A stretch of 64,000 bases of DNA. It comes from Glaciibacter superstes DSM 21135. GTDB taxonomy: Bacteria; Actinomycetota; Actinomycetes; Actinomycetales; Microbacteriaceae. Location of the stretch: contig NZ_ATWH01000005.1 of NCBI RefSeq assembly GCF_000421145.1, forward strand, positions 186,001 to 250,000, given 5' to 3'. Positions 18,467 through 27,392 of the stretch are shown here, piece after piece (position 1 is the first letter of the stretch; each line of letters starts with the position of its first letter). The notes under the pieces are model-generated. The model was not told the DNA's origin, searched no databases, and worked only from the letters and a program-made list of their open reading frames with translations. A program made the position numbers and the translations under genes.

Positions 18467-19173
18467 GATGCGCTCCCTGCGGTGGTGGTTTCGGCGATGG
18501 AGGTGTCGGCGGTTGCCTGGAACCCGGTGGGTGCCGCGGCGACGGATGCCCCCGGCCGCGTCTGCGCGCCGGCCAGCGCCAGCATCCGTTCGACGTGTCT
18601 GGCCAGAATGTCGGTCTCGACGTTGACGACGTCGCCGACCTCGCGGCGTCCGAGCGTTGTCGCCGTCAGCGTCTCCGGAATCAGGGAGACCTCGAACCAC
18701 TGCTCGGGTTCGCTCGGCGCGCTGATGTTGCTCACCGTGAGCGAGACGCCGTCGAGGGCGATGGAACCCTTGCCGGTGACCAGTGGCGCGAGCTCGGGGG
18801 AGAGGCTGAACCGAACGACTCGCCAGGCATCGCCTGGCGTGATTGCGAGAATGATGCTGGTGCCGTCGATGTGACCTTGCACGATGTGCCCGCCGAGGCG
18901 GTCGCCGACCAGGGCGGCGCGTTCAAGATTCACCGCGGTGCCGGCTTCGGCGCGGTCGAGTGTCGACATCGCGAGCGTTTGCGCCATGACGTCGGCTGTG
19001 AAGCCCTCATCGGTCTGGTCGACCACGGTGAGGCAGACACCGCTGACCGAGATCGAGTCGCCGTGTGCGGCATCCGTCACGGCCAGCGGGCCCCGGATCG
19101 TGAGCCGGGCTGCGTCTGCGGTGCGGTCGACGCGTTCGACGACGCCGAGCTCTTCGATGATTCCGGTGAACAT
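18463..19173 (-). CDS. ribE: Riboflavin synthase (alpha subunit type)
   Basis: A 236-residue enzyme that dismutates two lumazines into riboflavin and the ribityl-pyrimidine. It starts MFTGIIEELG, the invariant N-terminus, and has the two internally related lumazine-binding halves (ISVSGVCLTVV in the first and IALDGVSLTV in the second). The C-terminus carries an Ala/Thr-rich tail of about 35 residues beyond the usual end. It begins 1 nt after the ribD stop and overlaps ribBA. Confidence 0.96.
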   Translation of the reverse strand: MFTGIIEELGVVERVDRTADAARLTIRGPLAVTDAAHGDSISVSGVCLTVVDQTDEGFTADVMAQTLAMSTLDRAEAGTAVNLERAALVGDRLGGHIVQGHIDGTSIILAITPGDAWRVVRFSLSPELAPLVTGKGSIALDGVSLTVSNISAPSEPEQWFEVSLIPETLTATTLGRREVGDVVNVETDILARHVERMLALAGAQTRPGASVAAAPTGFQATADTSIAETTTAGSAS

Positions 19174-19174
19174 G

Positions 19175-20284
19175 TCAGTTCCTTGTCTCTTTATTGAGGT
19201 CTGTGGTTCTGTGTGCGTCTCTGTCCGTCGGTGCGACGGCGGGGGAGGGAGTTGGATGGTTCTGCGTGGTTACCGGGCGGGCGACGATGAGCACGTCGTC
19301 GCCGAGGCGGTCGACGCTCGCGATGCCGAGCCGGCGTGCGTCGGCAATGCCGGCCACGCCGATGTCGCCGAGTGCCAGACGGTCGCCGCCGAGCAGGGTC
19401 GGCGCGAGGTAGACCAGGTACTCGTCGACCAGGCCCGCTGCGACGAATGCGCTGGCCAGGGTCGGCCCACCTTCGATGAAGGCGTGACGGATGCCGCGGT
19501 CGTGCAGGTCGTGGAGCACCGCAGCGAGGTCGGTGGTCTTCAGGAAGATCGGGGACTGCGGGTGTGAGCGGATGGCCGCGTCTGCGGGTATCGACCGGGT
19601 TCCGATGACGATGGGCCTGGGCTGTGCGCGAAGCAGTGAACCGTCTGCAGCCCTCGCCGTGAGCGACGGGTTGTCGGCGAGAACGGTGCCGGTCCCGACC
19701 AGGATTGCATCAGCATCCGCTCGTCTGCTGTGCACGTCTGCGCGTGCGGCCTCGCCGGTGATCCACTGGCTGGAGCCGTCGGCGGCAGCGGCGCGGCCGT
19801 CGAGGCTGGACGCCCACTTCAGTGTGACGAAGGGTCGGCCGAGGCGCGCGGCGGCGAGCCAGTCGGCGATGAGAGCAGTCGCTTCGTCGGCGAGCACGCC
19901 GGATTCGACGTCGATACCGGCCGCTCGGAGGCGCGCGGACCCGCCAGAGGAGGCGTGCCCGGGGTCTCCGACGGCATAGACGACGTGGGAGATGCCGGCC
20001 TGGATGAGTGCGAGAGCGCACGGGCCAGTGCGACCGGTGTGGTTGCAGGGTTCGAGGGTGACAACGGCGGTGGCGCCGACGGCGCCGCCTGCGGGGATCT
20101 TCGCGAGCGCGTCGACTTCGGCGTGCGGGGTGCCTGCCCCGCGGTGCCAGCCCTCGGCGATGGTCTGGCCGTCGCCGTTGAGGATGACGCATCCGACCCG
20201 AGGGTTGACACCCGTTGCCGGACCGTTGGCGGCGAGCGCGAGCGCGCGACGCATCGGGCGTTCGCTCAGCTGCTGGTCTGTCAT
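19175..20284 (-). CDS. ribD: Bifunctional deaminase/reductase of riboflavin synthesis
   Basis: A 369-residue fusion. The N-terminal deaminase has the zinc motifs TPHAEVDAL and PCNHTGRTGPCALALI; the C-terminal reductase has TLKWASSLDGRAA and EGGPTLASAF. ATG at 20284 (MTDQQLSERPMRRAL) is chosen as the conserved start; the longer open frame enters the riboswitch leader. First gene of the rib operon, controlled by the FMN riboswitch upstream. Confidence 0.96.
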   Translation of the reverse strand: MTDQQLSERPMRRALALAANGPATGVNPRVGCVILNGDGQTIAEGWHRGAGTPHAEVDALAKIPAGGAVGATAVVTLEPCNHTGRTGPCALALIQAGISHVVYAVGDPGHASSGGSARLRAAGIDVESGVLADEATALIADWLAAARLGRPFVTLKWASSLDGRAAAADGSSQWITGEAARADVHSRRADADAILVGTGTVLADNPSLTARAADGSLLRAQPRPIVIGTRSIPADAAIRSHPQSPIFLKTTDLAAVLHDLHDRGIRHAFIEGGPTLASAFVAAGLVDEYLVYLAPTLLGGDRLALGDIGVAGIADARRLGIASVDRLGDDVLIVARPVTTQNHPTPSPAVAPTDRDAHRTTDLNKETRN

Positions 20285-20400
20285 GCCCGTTCCCGTTGTC
20301 TCTGACTGCGTCGTTTCGAACCGAATGGTTCTTGAGACGAGTTCCGGGGGTGGGCGTGCACAAACCCGTCGAGCGGCCGAAATGGCCATTCGACTCGTGC

Positions 20401-20525
20401 GCCTCCCATCCGGACTTTAACCGTCGGTGCTGGAATTTCACCAGCTCAACCACATCGCACTTTCGCACGACGCAGCTCGCGGACTTTCACCGCCGGTTCG
20501 GACTCTCACCGACCCCGGAGCACGT
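20401..20525 (-). promoter_or_regulatory. FMN riboswitch (RFN element)
   Basis: Read on the minus strand from 20525 down, the sequence shows the diagnostic FMN aptamer blocks in order: GGGGTCGGTGAGAGTCCG, AACCGGCGGTGAAAGTCCGC, GGTGAAATTCCAGCACCGAC and GGTTAAAGTCCGGATGGGAG. FMN binding is known to turn such leaders off. The aptamer ends about 115 nt before the ribD start. No obvious terminator with a T-tract was seen in between, so control by translation block or Rho is possible. Confidence 0.96.
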
Positions 20526-20682
20526 TTCTTCTCTTCAGTTATATCCCAACACCGGCGCTCGCGTGGTATTCCCGCTCGCGCACGGTGCATAACTCCTGCT
20601 ATCGGCGCCAGGTCGCTCGGCGTGCCCGGTGTTCCAGAGAGGCGCGCGCGTGCTCCTGCGCATTCCGCAGGAGTTGTGCAGA

Positions 20683-21657
20683 TCAGTCGGCGGAGAGCAG
20701 ACCCCGCGCGGTGCCTTCGTCGAGGTAGAGGTCGGTGATCAGCTCTGCCGCGAGGGCGCCACGGAGGCTCTTGACCTTCGAGCTCCCCGACACCACGCAG
20801 ATGCGGCGCGGGGTGCGGCGCAGCACGCTGAACTCCGGACCGGAACTCCGGTCATTCAGCGGAATGCCGTCGGCCTGCCCGTCTGCGCGAAAGAACACGG
20901 TGGCCACGTCGCCCACAACGCCGGATCGGCTGAGGGAGTCGTAGTCGGCCGGCTCGAGGTAGCCGCCGGCATAGACGTGGCTCGGCACCTCGGAGAAAGG
21001 AGAACCCAGTCCGAACAGGGCGACGTCCATCCGCCCTTGGATCTCGAGCAGCCGGCTGACGCTGCGCTCGCGCCAGAGTGCCTGCTTCGTGGCCGGATCG
21101 TCGAAGAACGCCGGCACCGGAAACTGCTGCACGTGGGCGCCGTACGCATCCCCGAACCGGCGCAGGATCTCGCTCGCATAGGCGATGCCGGTGGTGCGCA
21201 TGTTGCCCGCGCCGTTCAGCTGGACGATCTGCGAGTTGTGCGTCTGCTTCGGGGTGACATACCGGCTGATCGCACTCATCGTCGAGCCCCAGGCGATGCC
21301 CATCGTCATGTTCGAATCGAAGTACTGCCCGAGAATTCGTGCAACGGAGAGGCCGACCCGCTCGAGCCGGTCGACGTCGCTGGCGCCGTCGGGAACCGGA
21401 ACGACGTGCGCGCTGACCTGGAACCGGTTCTGGATCTCCTTCTCCAGGAGGCTCGGTGCATCGAGAGGTGAGCGAATCTGGATGTCGACCAGACCGCTTG
21501 CCCTGGCATGGCTGAGCAGTCGGGAGATCGACGAACGCGAGGTGTGCAGTTCCTGGGCGATCGCATCCATCGTCAGGTCCTGCATGTAATAGAGGTGCGC
21601 CGCGGTGAGGGCATCCCTCGTGCGCTCGGAATGGATCGGGTCATCGACGAGGGTCAT
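20683..21657 (-). CDS. SorC/DeoR-type sugar-binding transcriptional regulator
   Basis: A 324-residue regulator with an N-terminal HTH (AAHLYYMQDLTMDAIAQELHTSRSSISRLL) and the C-terminal SorC effector domain (MTMGIAWGSTMSAI; VQLNGAGNM; DVALFGLGSPF). ATG at 21657 is preferred because AAGGAG lies just before it; the frame is open further up but without a ribosome-binding site. It is divergent from glpD-glpF-glpK, so it probably senses a glycerol-derived phosphate and controls those genes (inference from position). It is not the GlpR of the DeoR family known from E. coli. Confidence 0.88.
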   Translation of the reverse strand: MTLVDDPIHSERTRDALTAAHLYYMQDLTMDAIAQELHTSRSSISRLLSHARASGLVDIQIRSPLDAPSLLEKEIQNRFQVSAHVVPVPDGASDVDRLERVGLSVARILGQYFDSNMTMGIAWGSTMSAISRYVTPKQTHNSQIVQLNGAGNMRTTGIAYASEILRRFGDAYGAHVQQFPVPAFFDDPATKQALWRERSVSRLLEIQGRMDVALFGLGSPFSEVPSHVYAGGYLEPADYDSLSRSGVVGDVATVFFRADGQADGIPLNDRSSGPEFSVLRRTPRRICVVSGSSKVKSLRGALAAELITDLYLDEGTARGLLSAD

Positions 21658-21666
21658 CGCACTCCT

Positions 21667-21680
21667 TGCACGTTTGTTCA
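21667..21680 (+). promoter_or_regulatory. Candidate SorC operator in the glpD divergent region
   Basis: TGCACGTTTGTTCA resembles the perfect palindrome TGCACGAACGTGCA found ahead of glpF at 23568. It lies 10 nt from the regulator's start codon, so it could mediate autoregulation as well. Confidence 0.4.
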
Positions 21681-21800
21681 TTTGGAATGGTATTTCGTGA
21701 ATCCGTGTTGATATGTATTGAGTCATACGCGCGGGCTGATCGCAAGCCCGACGTCTGAATGTTCCGATTGGCAGTTTTTGATTGGCAGAGAGAAGTGTGA

Positions 21801-23534
21801 GTGCTCGTGACGTCCAACATGATCAAGTCAATGGCCATGACGACGGATGCCCTGCAGGAGCGTCCGAACGCGCAGGTGCTCATCATCGGCGCGGGAATCA
21901 ATGGCATCGCCACGTTCCGCGACCTGGCCCTGCAGGGAGTCGACGTCGCCATCGTCGATCGCGGAGACTATGTCTCCGGCGCATCCGCTGCCTCGTCGCA
22001 CATGATTCACGGCGGCATCCGTTACCTGGAGAACGGCGAGTTTCGCCTGGTCAAGGAGTCGGTGGCCGAGCGCAACGGGTTGCTGAAGATCGCGCCGCAC
22101 TACGTCAAGCCGCTGAAGACAACCGTGCCGATCTTCTCGACCTTCTCCGGGGTGCTGAGCGCTCCGCTGCGCTTCCTCACCCACAAGCAGGGCAAGCCGC
22201 AGGAACGTGGGGCCCTGTTGATCAAACTCGGCCTGAGTCTCTACGACTCGTTCTCGCGCGACGGCGGAAGCGTGCCGCGGCACGAGTTCCGCGGGGCGAA
22301 GAAGTCGCTTGAGCAGTTGCCACGACTGAACCCTGACCTGAAGTACACGGCCACCTACTATGACGCGTCGATGCACGATCCCGAGCGGCTGGCGCTCGAC
22401 GTTCTGCGTGACGGCCTCGATGCCGGCGAGCACGCCCGCAGTGCGAACTACGTCGAGGCGATCGGTATGGACGCCGACGGCGTGCGCTTGCGCGACACGG
22501 TGACCGGCGAGGAGTTCAGCTTCACCGCCGACGTCGTCGTCAACACCTCCGGCCCGTGGACCGATCTCACCAACGCGTCGCTCGGCGAGCCGAGCACGTT
22601 CATGGGCGGCACCAAGGGGTCGCACATCGTGCTCGACAGCCCAGAGCTGCTCGCCGCAACCGGCGGGCGTGAGATCTTCTTCGAGCACAGCGACGGACGC
22701 ATCGTGCTGATCTACCCGCTCAAGGGCCGGGTGCTGGTGGGAACCACCGACCTCGAGCACGACATGACGCAGCCGATCCGCAGCACGGAGGAGGAAGTCG
22801 ATTACTTCTTCGAACTGATCGCGCACGTTTTCCCAGAAGTTGTGGTAGATCGTTCCGCCATCGTCTACCGCTTCGCCGGAGTGCGGCCGCTGCCGAGGCA
22901 CGACGACGAGGCTCCCGGCTTCGTATCGCGCGACTACCGCATCGAGGCGCGCCCGCTCGGAGCGCGGCCGGGCACGCTGCTCAGCCTCGTCGGCGGCAAG
23001 TGGACGACGTTCCGCGCACTCGGCGAGCACCTGAGCGGCGAGATCCTGACTCTGCTCGGGATGCCGCGGGTCGTCTCGACCGCCGGCCTTGCCATCGGTG
23101 GGGGGCGTGATTTTCCGGTGACGGATGCCGCGCACCGCGTCTGGCTTGCATCACACGGTGACGAGGTGGGCACGCAGCGTGCCGCACAGCTGCTCGCCCG
23201 GTATGGCACGCGTGCAACAGACGTGATCGAGTTCCTGGTGGAGGAGCCGGATGCCCCGCTCGCGAACAATCACGACTACACCCGGCGTGAGATCGAGTAT
23301 CTCGCCGACACGGAAGCCGTTGTGCACCTGGTCGACGTGCTGCTGCGCCGCACGAGCATGGCATTCGTGGGTGGGCTGAGCGGTGCGCTTCTCGACGAGC
23401 TGGCCGATGTGGTGGCGCCGGTGCTCGGTTGGAGCGCCTCGCGCCGTGCTGCCGAGGTTGATGCCGCTATCGCAGAGCTCCGTGACGCCCACGGTGTCAC
23501 CCTCGCCGCGGCATCCGTTCTGCCCGTGCCCTGA
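21801..23534 (+). CDS. glpD: Aerobic glycerol-3-phosphate dehydrogenase
   Basis: A 577-residue FAD enzyme that oxidises glycerol 3-phosphate to dihydroxyacetone phosphate and feeds electrons to quinone at the membrane. It shows the N-terminal FAD fold VLIIGAGINGIATFRDLALQG, the family motif SHMIHGGIRYLE, VVNTSGPWTD, and late motifs FAGVRPLPRHDDE and LVGGKWTTFR. The GTG at 21801 follows GAGAGAAG; an ATG at 21837 is an alternative. It heads the glp cluster, with glpF and glpK downstream. Confidence 0.95.
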   Translation: MLVTSNMIKSMAMTTDALQERPNAQVLIIGAGINGIATFRDLALQGVDVAIVDRGDYVSGASAASSHMIHGGIRYLENGEFRLVKESVAERNGLLKIAPHYVKPLKTTVPIFSTFSGVLSAPLRFLTHKQGKPQERGALLIKLGLSLYDSFSRDGGSVPRHEFRGAKKSLEQLPRLNPDLKYTATYYDASMHDPERLALDVLRDGLDAGEHARSANYVEAIGMDADGVRLRDTVTGEEFSFTADVVVNTSGPWTDLTNASLGEPSTFMGGTKGSHIVLDSPELLAATGGREIFFEHSDGRIVLIYPLKGRVLVGTTDLEHDMTQPIRSTEEEVDYFFELIAHVFPEVVVDRSAIVYRFAGVRPLPRHDDEAPGFVSRDYRIEARPLGARPGTLLSLVGGKWTTFRALGEHLSGEILTLLGMPRVVSTAGLAIGGGRDFPVTDAAHRVWLASHGDEVGTQRAAQLLARYGTRATDVIEFLVEEPDAPLANNHDYTRREIEYLADTEAVVHLVDVLLRRTSMAFVGGLSGALLDELADVVAPVLGWSASRRAAEVDAAIAELRDAHGVTLAAASVLPVP

Positions 23535-23567
23535 CCGCTGCCGCCTCGCCACGTGCGACGTGAAGAT

Positions 23568-23581
23568 TGCACGAACGTGCA
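23568..23581 (+). promoter_or_regulatory. Palindrome TGCACG-AA-CGTGCA upstream of glpF
   Basis: A perfect 6+2+6 palindrome in the 141-bp gap between glpD and glpF. A degenerate copy is in the sorC-glpD divergent region, so both may be binding sites of the SorC-type regulator. Confidence 0.45.
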
Positions 23582-23675
23582 CCTGAAACTCCCCACTTCG
23601 ACACCCTGACATCGGTACGGTTTCACAGGATCCGCTATTCATGGATCCGCGCTCGTCCCGACAAGAAAGGTCAAT

Positions 23676-24437
23676 GTGGACAATCTCGGTGTTGTTTTCC
23701 TCTCGGAGGTCGTCGGCACGGCGATGCTCGTGCTCCTCGGCTGTGGTGTTGTCGCCAACGTCGCTCTCGCCAAGACCAAAGGTCTCGGCGGCGGGTTCCT
23801 GATGGTGAACATCGGCTGGGGCCTCGCGGTCTACGCCGGTGTGATCGTCTCGTATAGCTCGGGCGCCCACCTGAACCCCGCGGTGACCCTTGGGCTGGTC
23901 AGCTCGGGTGCCACGGAGTTCGGATCAGGTGTCGCAGTGAGCCTGCTCTCCGTGCTCGCGTATATCGCCGCGCAGATGATCGGTGCCATCCTCGGTGCGG
24001 TCGCGGTGTGGTTGGCATACAAGCAGCACTTCGATGCTGAGCCGGAGCCGGCGAACAAGCTGGGTGTGTTCTCGACCGGTCCGGCGATCCGCTCATACGG
24101 ATGGAACCTGGTCACGGAGATCATCGGCACGTTCGTGCTGGTGTTCGTGGTGATCGCGTTCGGCGGCGGGCGTCAGGGTGATGGTGGCCTGGCCGCGCTT
24201 GGTGCGTTGCCGGTTGCCCTGTTGGTGATCGTGATCGGTACGTCGCTGGGTGGCCCGACCGGGTACGCGATCAACCCGGCTCGTGACCTCGGTCCGCGTA
24301 TTGCGCACTTCATCCTGCCGATCAAGGGCAAGGGGTCATCGGACTGGTCGTATTCCTGGGTGCCGGTTGCCGGTCCCATCATCGGTGGTGTGATCGCCGG
24401 TTGGGCCTCGCTGGTGCTGCTGCCGATCCTCGGCTAG
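23676..24437 (+). CDS. glpF: Glycerol uptake facilitator (aquaglyceroporin)
   Basis: A 253-residue MIP channel with six helices and both pore boxes intact: HLNPAVT in the first half and AINPARD in the second. The Asp after the second NPAR is the usual marker of glycerol-conducting members. The GTG start follows AGAAAGG. It is followed within 71 bp by glpK, so uptake and phosphorylation are encoded together. Confidence 0.95.
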   Translation: MDNLGVVFLSEVVGTAMLVLLGCGVVANVALAKTKGLGGGFLMVNIGWGLAVYAGVIVSYSSGAHLNPAVTLGLVSSGATEFGSGVAVSLLSVLAYIAAQMIGAILGAVAVWLAYKQHFDAEPEPANKLGVFSTGPAIRSYGWNLVTEIIGTFVLVFVVIAFGGGRQGDGGLAALGALPVALLVIVIGTSLGGPTGYAINPARDLGPRIAHFILPIKGKGSSDWSYSWVPVAGPIIGGVIAGWASLVLLPILG

Positions 24438-24508
24438 CCGCGCTGTGGCATCCGTTCTCAATTTCCCGTTTTTATAGAACAACTTCCCACACCACAAAGG
24501 AGTCAGTA

Positions 24509-26023
24509 ATGGGCAACTACATTCTCGCGATTGATCAAGGAACGACCAGTAGCAGAGCGATCATCTTCGACAAGTCGGGGTCGATCATCTCGACCGGGCA
24601 GCTGGAGCACGAGCAGATCTTCCCGAAGGCCGGGTGGGTCGAGCATGACCCGAAGGAGATCTGGGACAACACGCGCGAGGTCATCGGGCAGGCGCTGTCG
24701 AAAGCGAACCTGACCCGTCACGACATTGAGGCGGTCGGCATCACCAACCAGCGGGAGACCGCTGTGGTGTGGGACAAGACCACCGGCAAGGCCGTGTACA
24801 ACGCGATCGTGTGGCAGGACACCCGTACCCAGTCGATCGTTGATCGCCTGGCCGCCGATGGTGGAATCGAGCGGTTCAAACCGCAGGTCGGTCTGCCGTT
24901 GGCGACGTATTTCTCGGGGACGAAGATCGTCTGGATCCTGGAGAATGTCGAAGGTGCCAGGGAGAAGGCAGAGGCCGGGGACCTGCTGTTCGGCACCACG
25001 GATTCCTGGGTGCTCTGGAACCTGACCGGCGGAACGGACGGTGGGGTGCACGTCACCGATGTGACCAACGCCTCCCGCACCCTGTTCATGGACCTGGAGA
25101 CGCTGCAGTGGGATGACGACATCCTCGCCGCGTTCGACGTGCCCCGCTCGATGCTGCCGGAGATCAAGTCTTCCTCAGAGGTCTACGGCACCGCCCACAC
25201 CTCCAGCTTGCTGCGCGAGGTGCCGATCGCCGGCATTCTCGGTGACCAGCAGGCGGCCACCTTCGGCCAGGCGGCTTTCGACACCGGGGAGGCGAAGAAC
25301 ACCTACGGCACCGGCAACTTCCTGATCTTCAACACCGGTGAAGAGATCATCCACAGCAAGAACGGACTGCTGACGACCGTCGGCTACAAGCTGGGCGACG
25401 CTCCGGTTCACTACGCGCTTGAGGGGTCGATCGCGGTCACCGGTTCGCTGGTGCAGTGGCTGCGTGACAACCTCGGCCTCATCGGTTCCGCCGACGAGAT
25501 CGAGGCGCTGGCCAAGACGGTCGACGACAACGGTGGCGCATACTTCGTGCCAGCGTTCTCCGGGCTATTCGCGCCGTACTGGCGGTCGGATGCCCGTGGC
25601 GCGCTGGTCGGACTGACCAGGTACGTGAACAAGGGTCACATCGCCCGTGCCGCGCTGGAGGCGATCGCCTTCCAGACCCGCGAGGTTATTGACGCTGTCA
25701 ACGCCGATTCCGGCGTTCCGCTCACCGAGCTGAAAGTCGATGGCGGTGCGACGGCGAACAACCTGCTGCTGCAGTTCCAGGCCGACATCCTCGACGTACC
25801 GGTTGTTCGTCCCGTGGTTGCTGAGACGACGGCGCTGGGTGCCGCCTATGCCGCCGGCCTCGCGGTCGGCTTCTGGGATGGCCTCGACGACCTGCGCGCG
25901 AACTGGCAGGAAGACCAGCGCTGGGAGCCGTCGATGGACGCGTCCGAGCGCGACCGCCAGCTGCGCAACTGGAAGAAGGCCGTGACCAAGACCTTCGACT
26001 GGGTCGACGAAGACGTGAACTGA
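24509..26023 (+). CDS. glpK: Glycerol kinase
   Basis: A 504-residue FGGY kinase that phosphorylates glycerol to glycerol 3-phosphate with ATP. Motifs: [19 protein letters not shown] (phosphate 1), [33 protein letters not shown], and the C-terminal signature [18 protein letters not shown] at 24509 follows AAAGGAG and matches the conserved N-terminus. Short 13-bp direct repeats begin at its stop codon. Confidence 0.97.
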   Translation: MGNYILAIDQGTTSSRAIIFDKSGSIISTGQLEHEQIFPKAGWVEHDPKEIWDNTREVIGQALSKANLTRHDIEAVGITNQRETAVVWDKTTGKAVYNAIVWQDTRTQSIVDRLAADGGIERFKPQVGLPLATYFSGTKIVWILENVEGAREKAEAGDLLFGTTDSWVLWNLTGGTDGGVHVTDVTNASRTLFMDLETLQWDDDILAAFDVPRSMLPEIKSSSEVYGTAHTSSLLREVPIAGILGDQQAATFGQAAFDTGEAKNTYGTGNFLIFNTGEEIIHSKNGLLTTVGYKLGDAPVHYALEGSIAVTGSLVQWLRDNLGLIGSADEIEALAKTVDDNGGAYFVPAFSGLFAPYWRSDARGALVGLTRYVNKGHIARAALEAIAFQTREVIDAVNADSGVPLTELKVDGGATANNLLLQFQADILDVPVVRPVVAETTALGAAYAAGLAVGFWDGLDDLRANWQEDQRWEPSMDASERDRQLRNWKKAVTKTFDWVDEDVN

Positions 26024-26053
26024 CGTCGGGAACTGACGTCGGCAACTGACGCG
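26017..26053 (+). repeat. 13-bp tandem repeat over the glpK stop
   Basis: GAACTGACGTCGG occurs twice head to tail (26017-26029, 26030-26042), followed by a diverged third copy. The first copy includes the last codon and stop of glpK, so the extra copies are a recent slippage or duplication 3' of the gene. Confidence 0.8.
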
Positions 26054-26071
26054 AAGCGTCTGTTTCACCAC

Positions 26072-26109
26072 CGAAGCCCGGTGGCCGCAATCGCGGTCGC
26101 CGGGCTTCG
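26072..26109 (+). terminator. Hairpin downstream of glpK
   Basis: CGAAGCCCGG (26072-26081) pairs with CCGGGCTTCG (26100-26109), with a smaller inner CCGC/GCGG stem. No strong T-tract follows. It is well placed to end the glp transcript. Confidence 0.65.
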
Positions 26110-26125
26110 CCCGTTCCGCGGGGCC

Positions 26126-26209
26126 AACTCAGGAGATTCCGGTACGGGCGGTGAGCAACCTGCGGAGCAGTACGGGAAGGTGCCGGCCGATGGAGATATC
26201 TCCTGAGTT
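26126..26209. repeat. 84-bp inverted repeat, left border of the AbiEi-like gene
   Basis: Perfect 12-bp arms AACTCAGGAGAT (26126-26137) and ATCTCCTGAGTT (26198-26209). The same arm sequence returns in a second inverted repeat downstream of the next gene (27288-27365), so the gene is bracketed by two related structures. Confidence 0.75.
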
Positions 26210-26295
26210 ACCAACAGTGCGGCTGCAATTCACGTTGTCCACAGATGTGCGCTGTTCGCTGAATTCACTGGTTTCTTTTCGGCAGGCTATCGGCC

Positions 26296-27186
26296 ATGAG
26301 TTGGAACAGCTTCTTTAACGAGAACAACTTTCGAATCGCTGAGACTGAGAGGCTGATCGCGTACGGCGCGACCTGGCGGTCGATGAAGGCGGCGGTGGAA
26401 CTCGGGCAACTGGTGCGTGCGCGCCGAGGTCACTACGCACTGCCAGGCACGGACCCGCACACACTCGAGGCTGTGAGGCTGGGCGGGAGGCTTGGCTGTA
26501 TTTCGGCCGCAGCAGACTATGGCGTATTTGCGCTGGACAACACCTTCGTCCACATTCAGGTGCAGCCGACAGCATCCCGACTGCGGGCGCCGCACGATCG
26601 TTTTCAACGCCTGACTGACCACAATAGGCACGGTGCTGAGCTGCATTGGGATGAGCTGCTTCACCCGGAAGACGGCAACGAGTATCGCGTCGGACTCACG
26701 GATGCGCTCGTCCAGACCTTCCGGTGCCAGCAGCCTCGATTTGCACTTGCTTCCTTGGACAATGCTATGCATCAGAACTTGATTCGCCCTGACGAAGTGA
26801 ACGAGATATTTGCAGCGTTGCCCCGCGAACTGCAATATCTGCGGGCGCGGGTCGATGCCAGGAGTGATTCAGGGCAAGAAACAGTGCTCAGTTTCATCGT
26901 TCACGAGGCTGGATACAAGTTCGAGATTCAAGTGAGGATCGATGGCGTTGGCCGTGTCGATATGGTCATCGAAGGCTGCCTGGTCGTGGAGGCCGACAGC
27001 CGCGAGTTTCACCAAGATTGGGCCGCGCAGAAGCGAGACAGAACCCGTGACCGCGACTTGGCAAGGGCCCAATATGTGAGCTATCGGGCCATCCATGAGG
27101 ACATCCTTTACCACCCCGAAATCGTGCTTGAAGCCATCGCTGGTCTCCTCGCCGTCAACCGAAACTACAATCCGGCCAACAAATGA
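26296..27186 (+). CDS. AbiEi-like antitoxin domain fused to a PDDEXK/DUF559-like nuclease domain
   Basis: A 296-residue protein. The N-terminal ~75 residues look like the AbiEi-type winged-helix domain common in actinobacterial 'type IV antitoxin-like' proteins (GATWRSMKAAVELGQLVRARRGHYALPG). The C-terminal part has a Vsr/DUF559-like core: GRVDMVIEGCLVVEADSREFH, giving Asp222, Glu232 and Asp234 as a D-x9-E-x-D site. Such proteins are frequent in this bacterial group; biological role unproven, but DNA cleavage or defence is plausible. No AbiEii nucleotidyltransferase toxin is adjacent. The start ATG has no ribosome-binding site. Codon use is less GC-biased than in neighbours, and the gene is bordered by matching inverted repeats, both suggestive of transfer. 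Confidence 0.7.
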   Translation: MSWNSFFNENNFRIAETERLIAYGATWRSMKAAVELGQLVRARRGHYALPGTDPHTLEAVRLGGRLGCISAAADYGVFALDNTFVHIQVQPTASRLRAPHDRFQRLTDHNRHGAELHWDELLHPEDGNEYRVGLTDALVQTFRCQQPRFALASLDNAMHQNLIRPDEVNEIFAALPRELQYLRARVDARSDSGQETVLSFIVHEAGYKFEIQVRIDGVGRVDMVIEGCLVVEADSREFHQDWAAQKRDRTRDRDLARAQYVSYRAIHEDILYHPEIVLEAIAGLLAVNRNYNPANK

Positions 27187-27197
27187 GGTCGCCGACC

Positions 27198-27234
27198 GGA
27201 GGGAGGGAGGGAGGGAGGGAGGGAGGGAGGGAGA
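27198..27234 (+). repeat. (GGGA)n microsatellite
   Basis: Eight full GGGA units (27201-27232) plus partial ends lie 12 nt after the stop codon of the AbiEi-like gene. The G-rich strand could form a G-quadruplex, and the tract is prone to length change by slippage. Confidence 0.9.
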
Positions 27235-27287
27235 CAGGTCCGGAGATGTCGTTGAGTATGCCTCGGCCGAGAACAGGCGTGGCGTAT

Positions 27288-27365
27288 TCAGGAGATCACG
27301 TGAACAAGTACGCGGCCACCGCACTGGTATGCGGGTTAATTCGGTCGATTCGCGGAATCTCCTGA
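27288..27365. repeat. 78-bp inverted repeat, right border of the AbiEi-like gene
   Basis: Arms TCAGGAGAT (27288-27296) and ATCTCCTGA (27357-27365) match the central 9 bp of the arms of the upstream element at 26126-26209. The interiors are not obviously alike. It also lies between two convergent 3' ends, so a terminator role is possible. Confidence 0.65.
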
Positions 27366-27392
27366 GTTAGCCACGACGGTTCAACAAGGGAC

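Noticed and set aside
21828..23135. 435-codon minus-strand frame opposite glpD
   Set aside because: Shadow of glpD; its peptide is Arg/His/Asp-rich low-complexity without family motifs.
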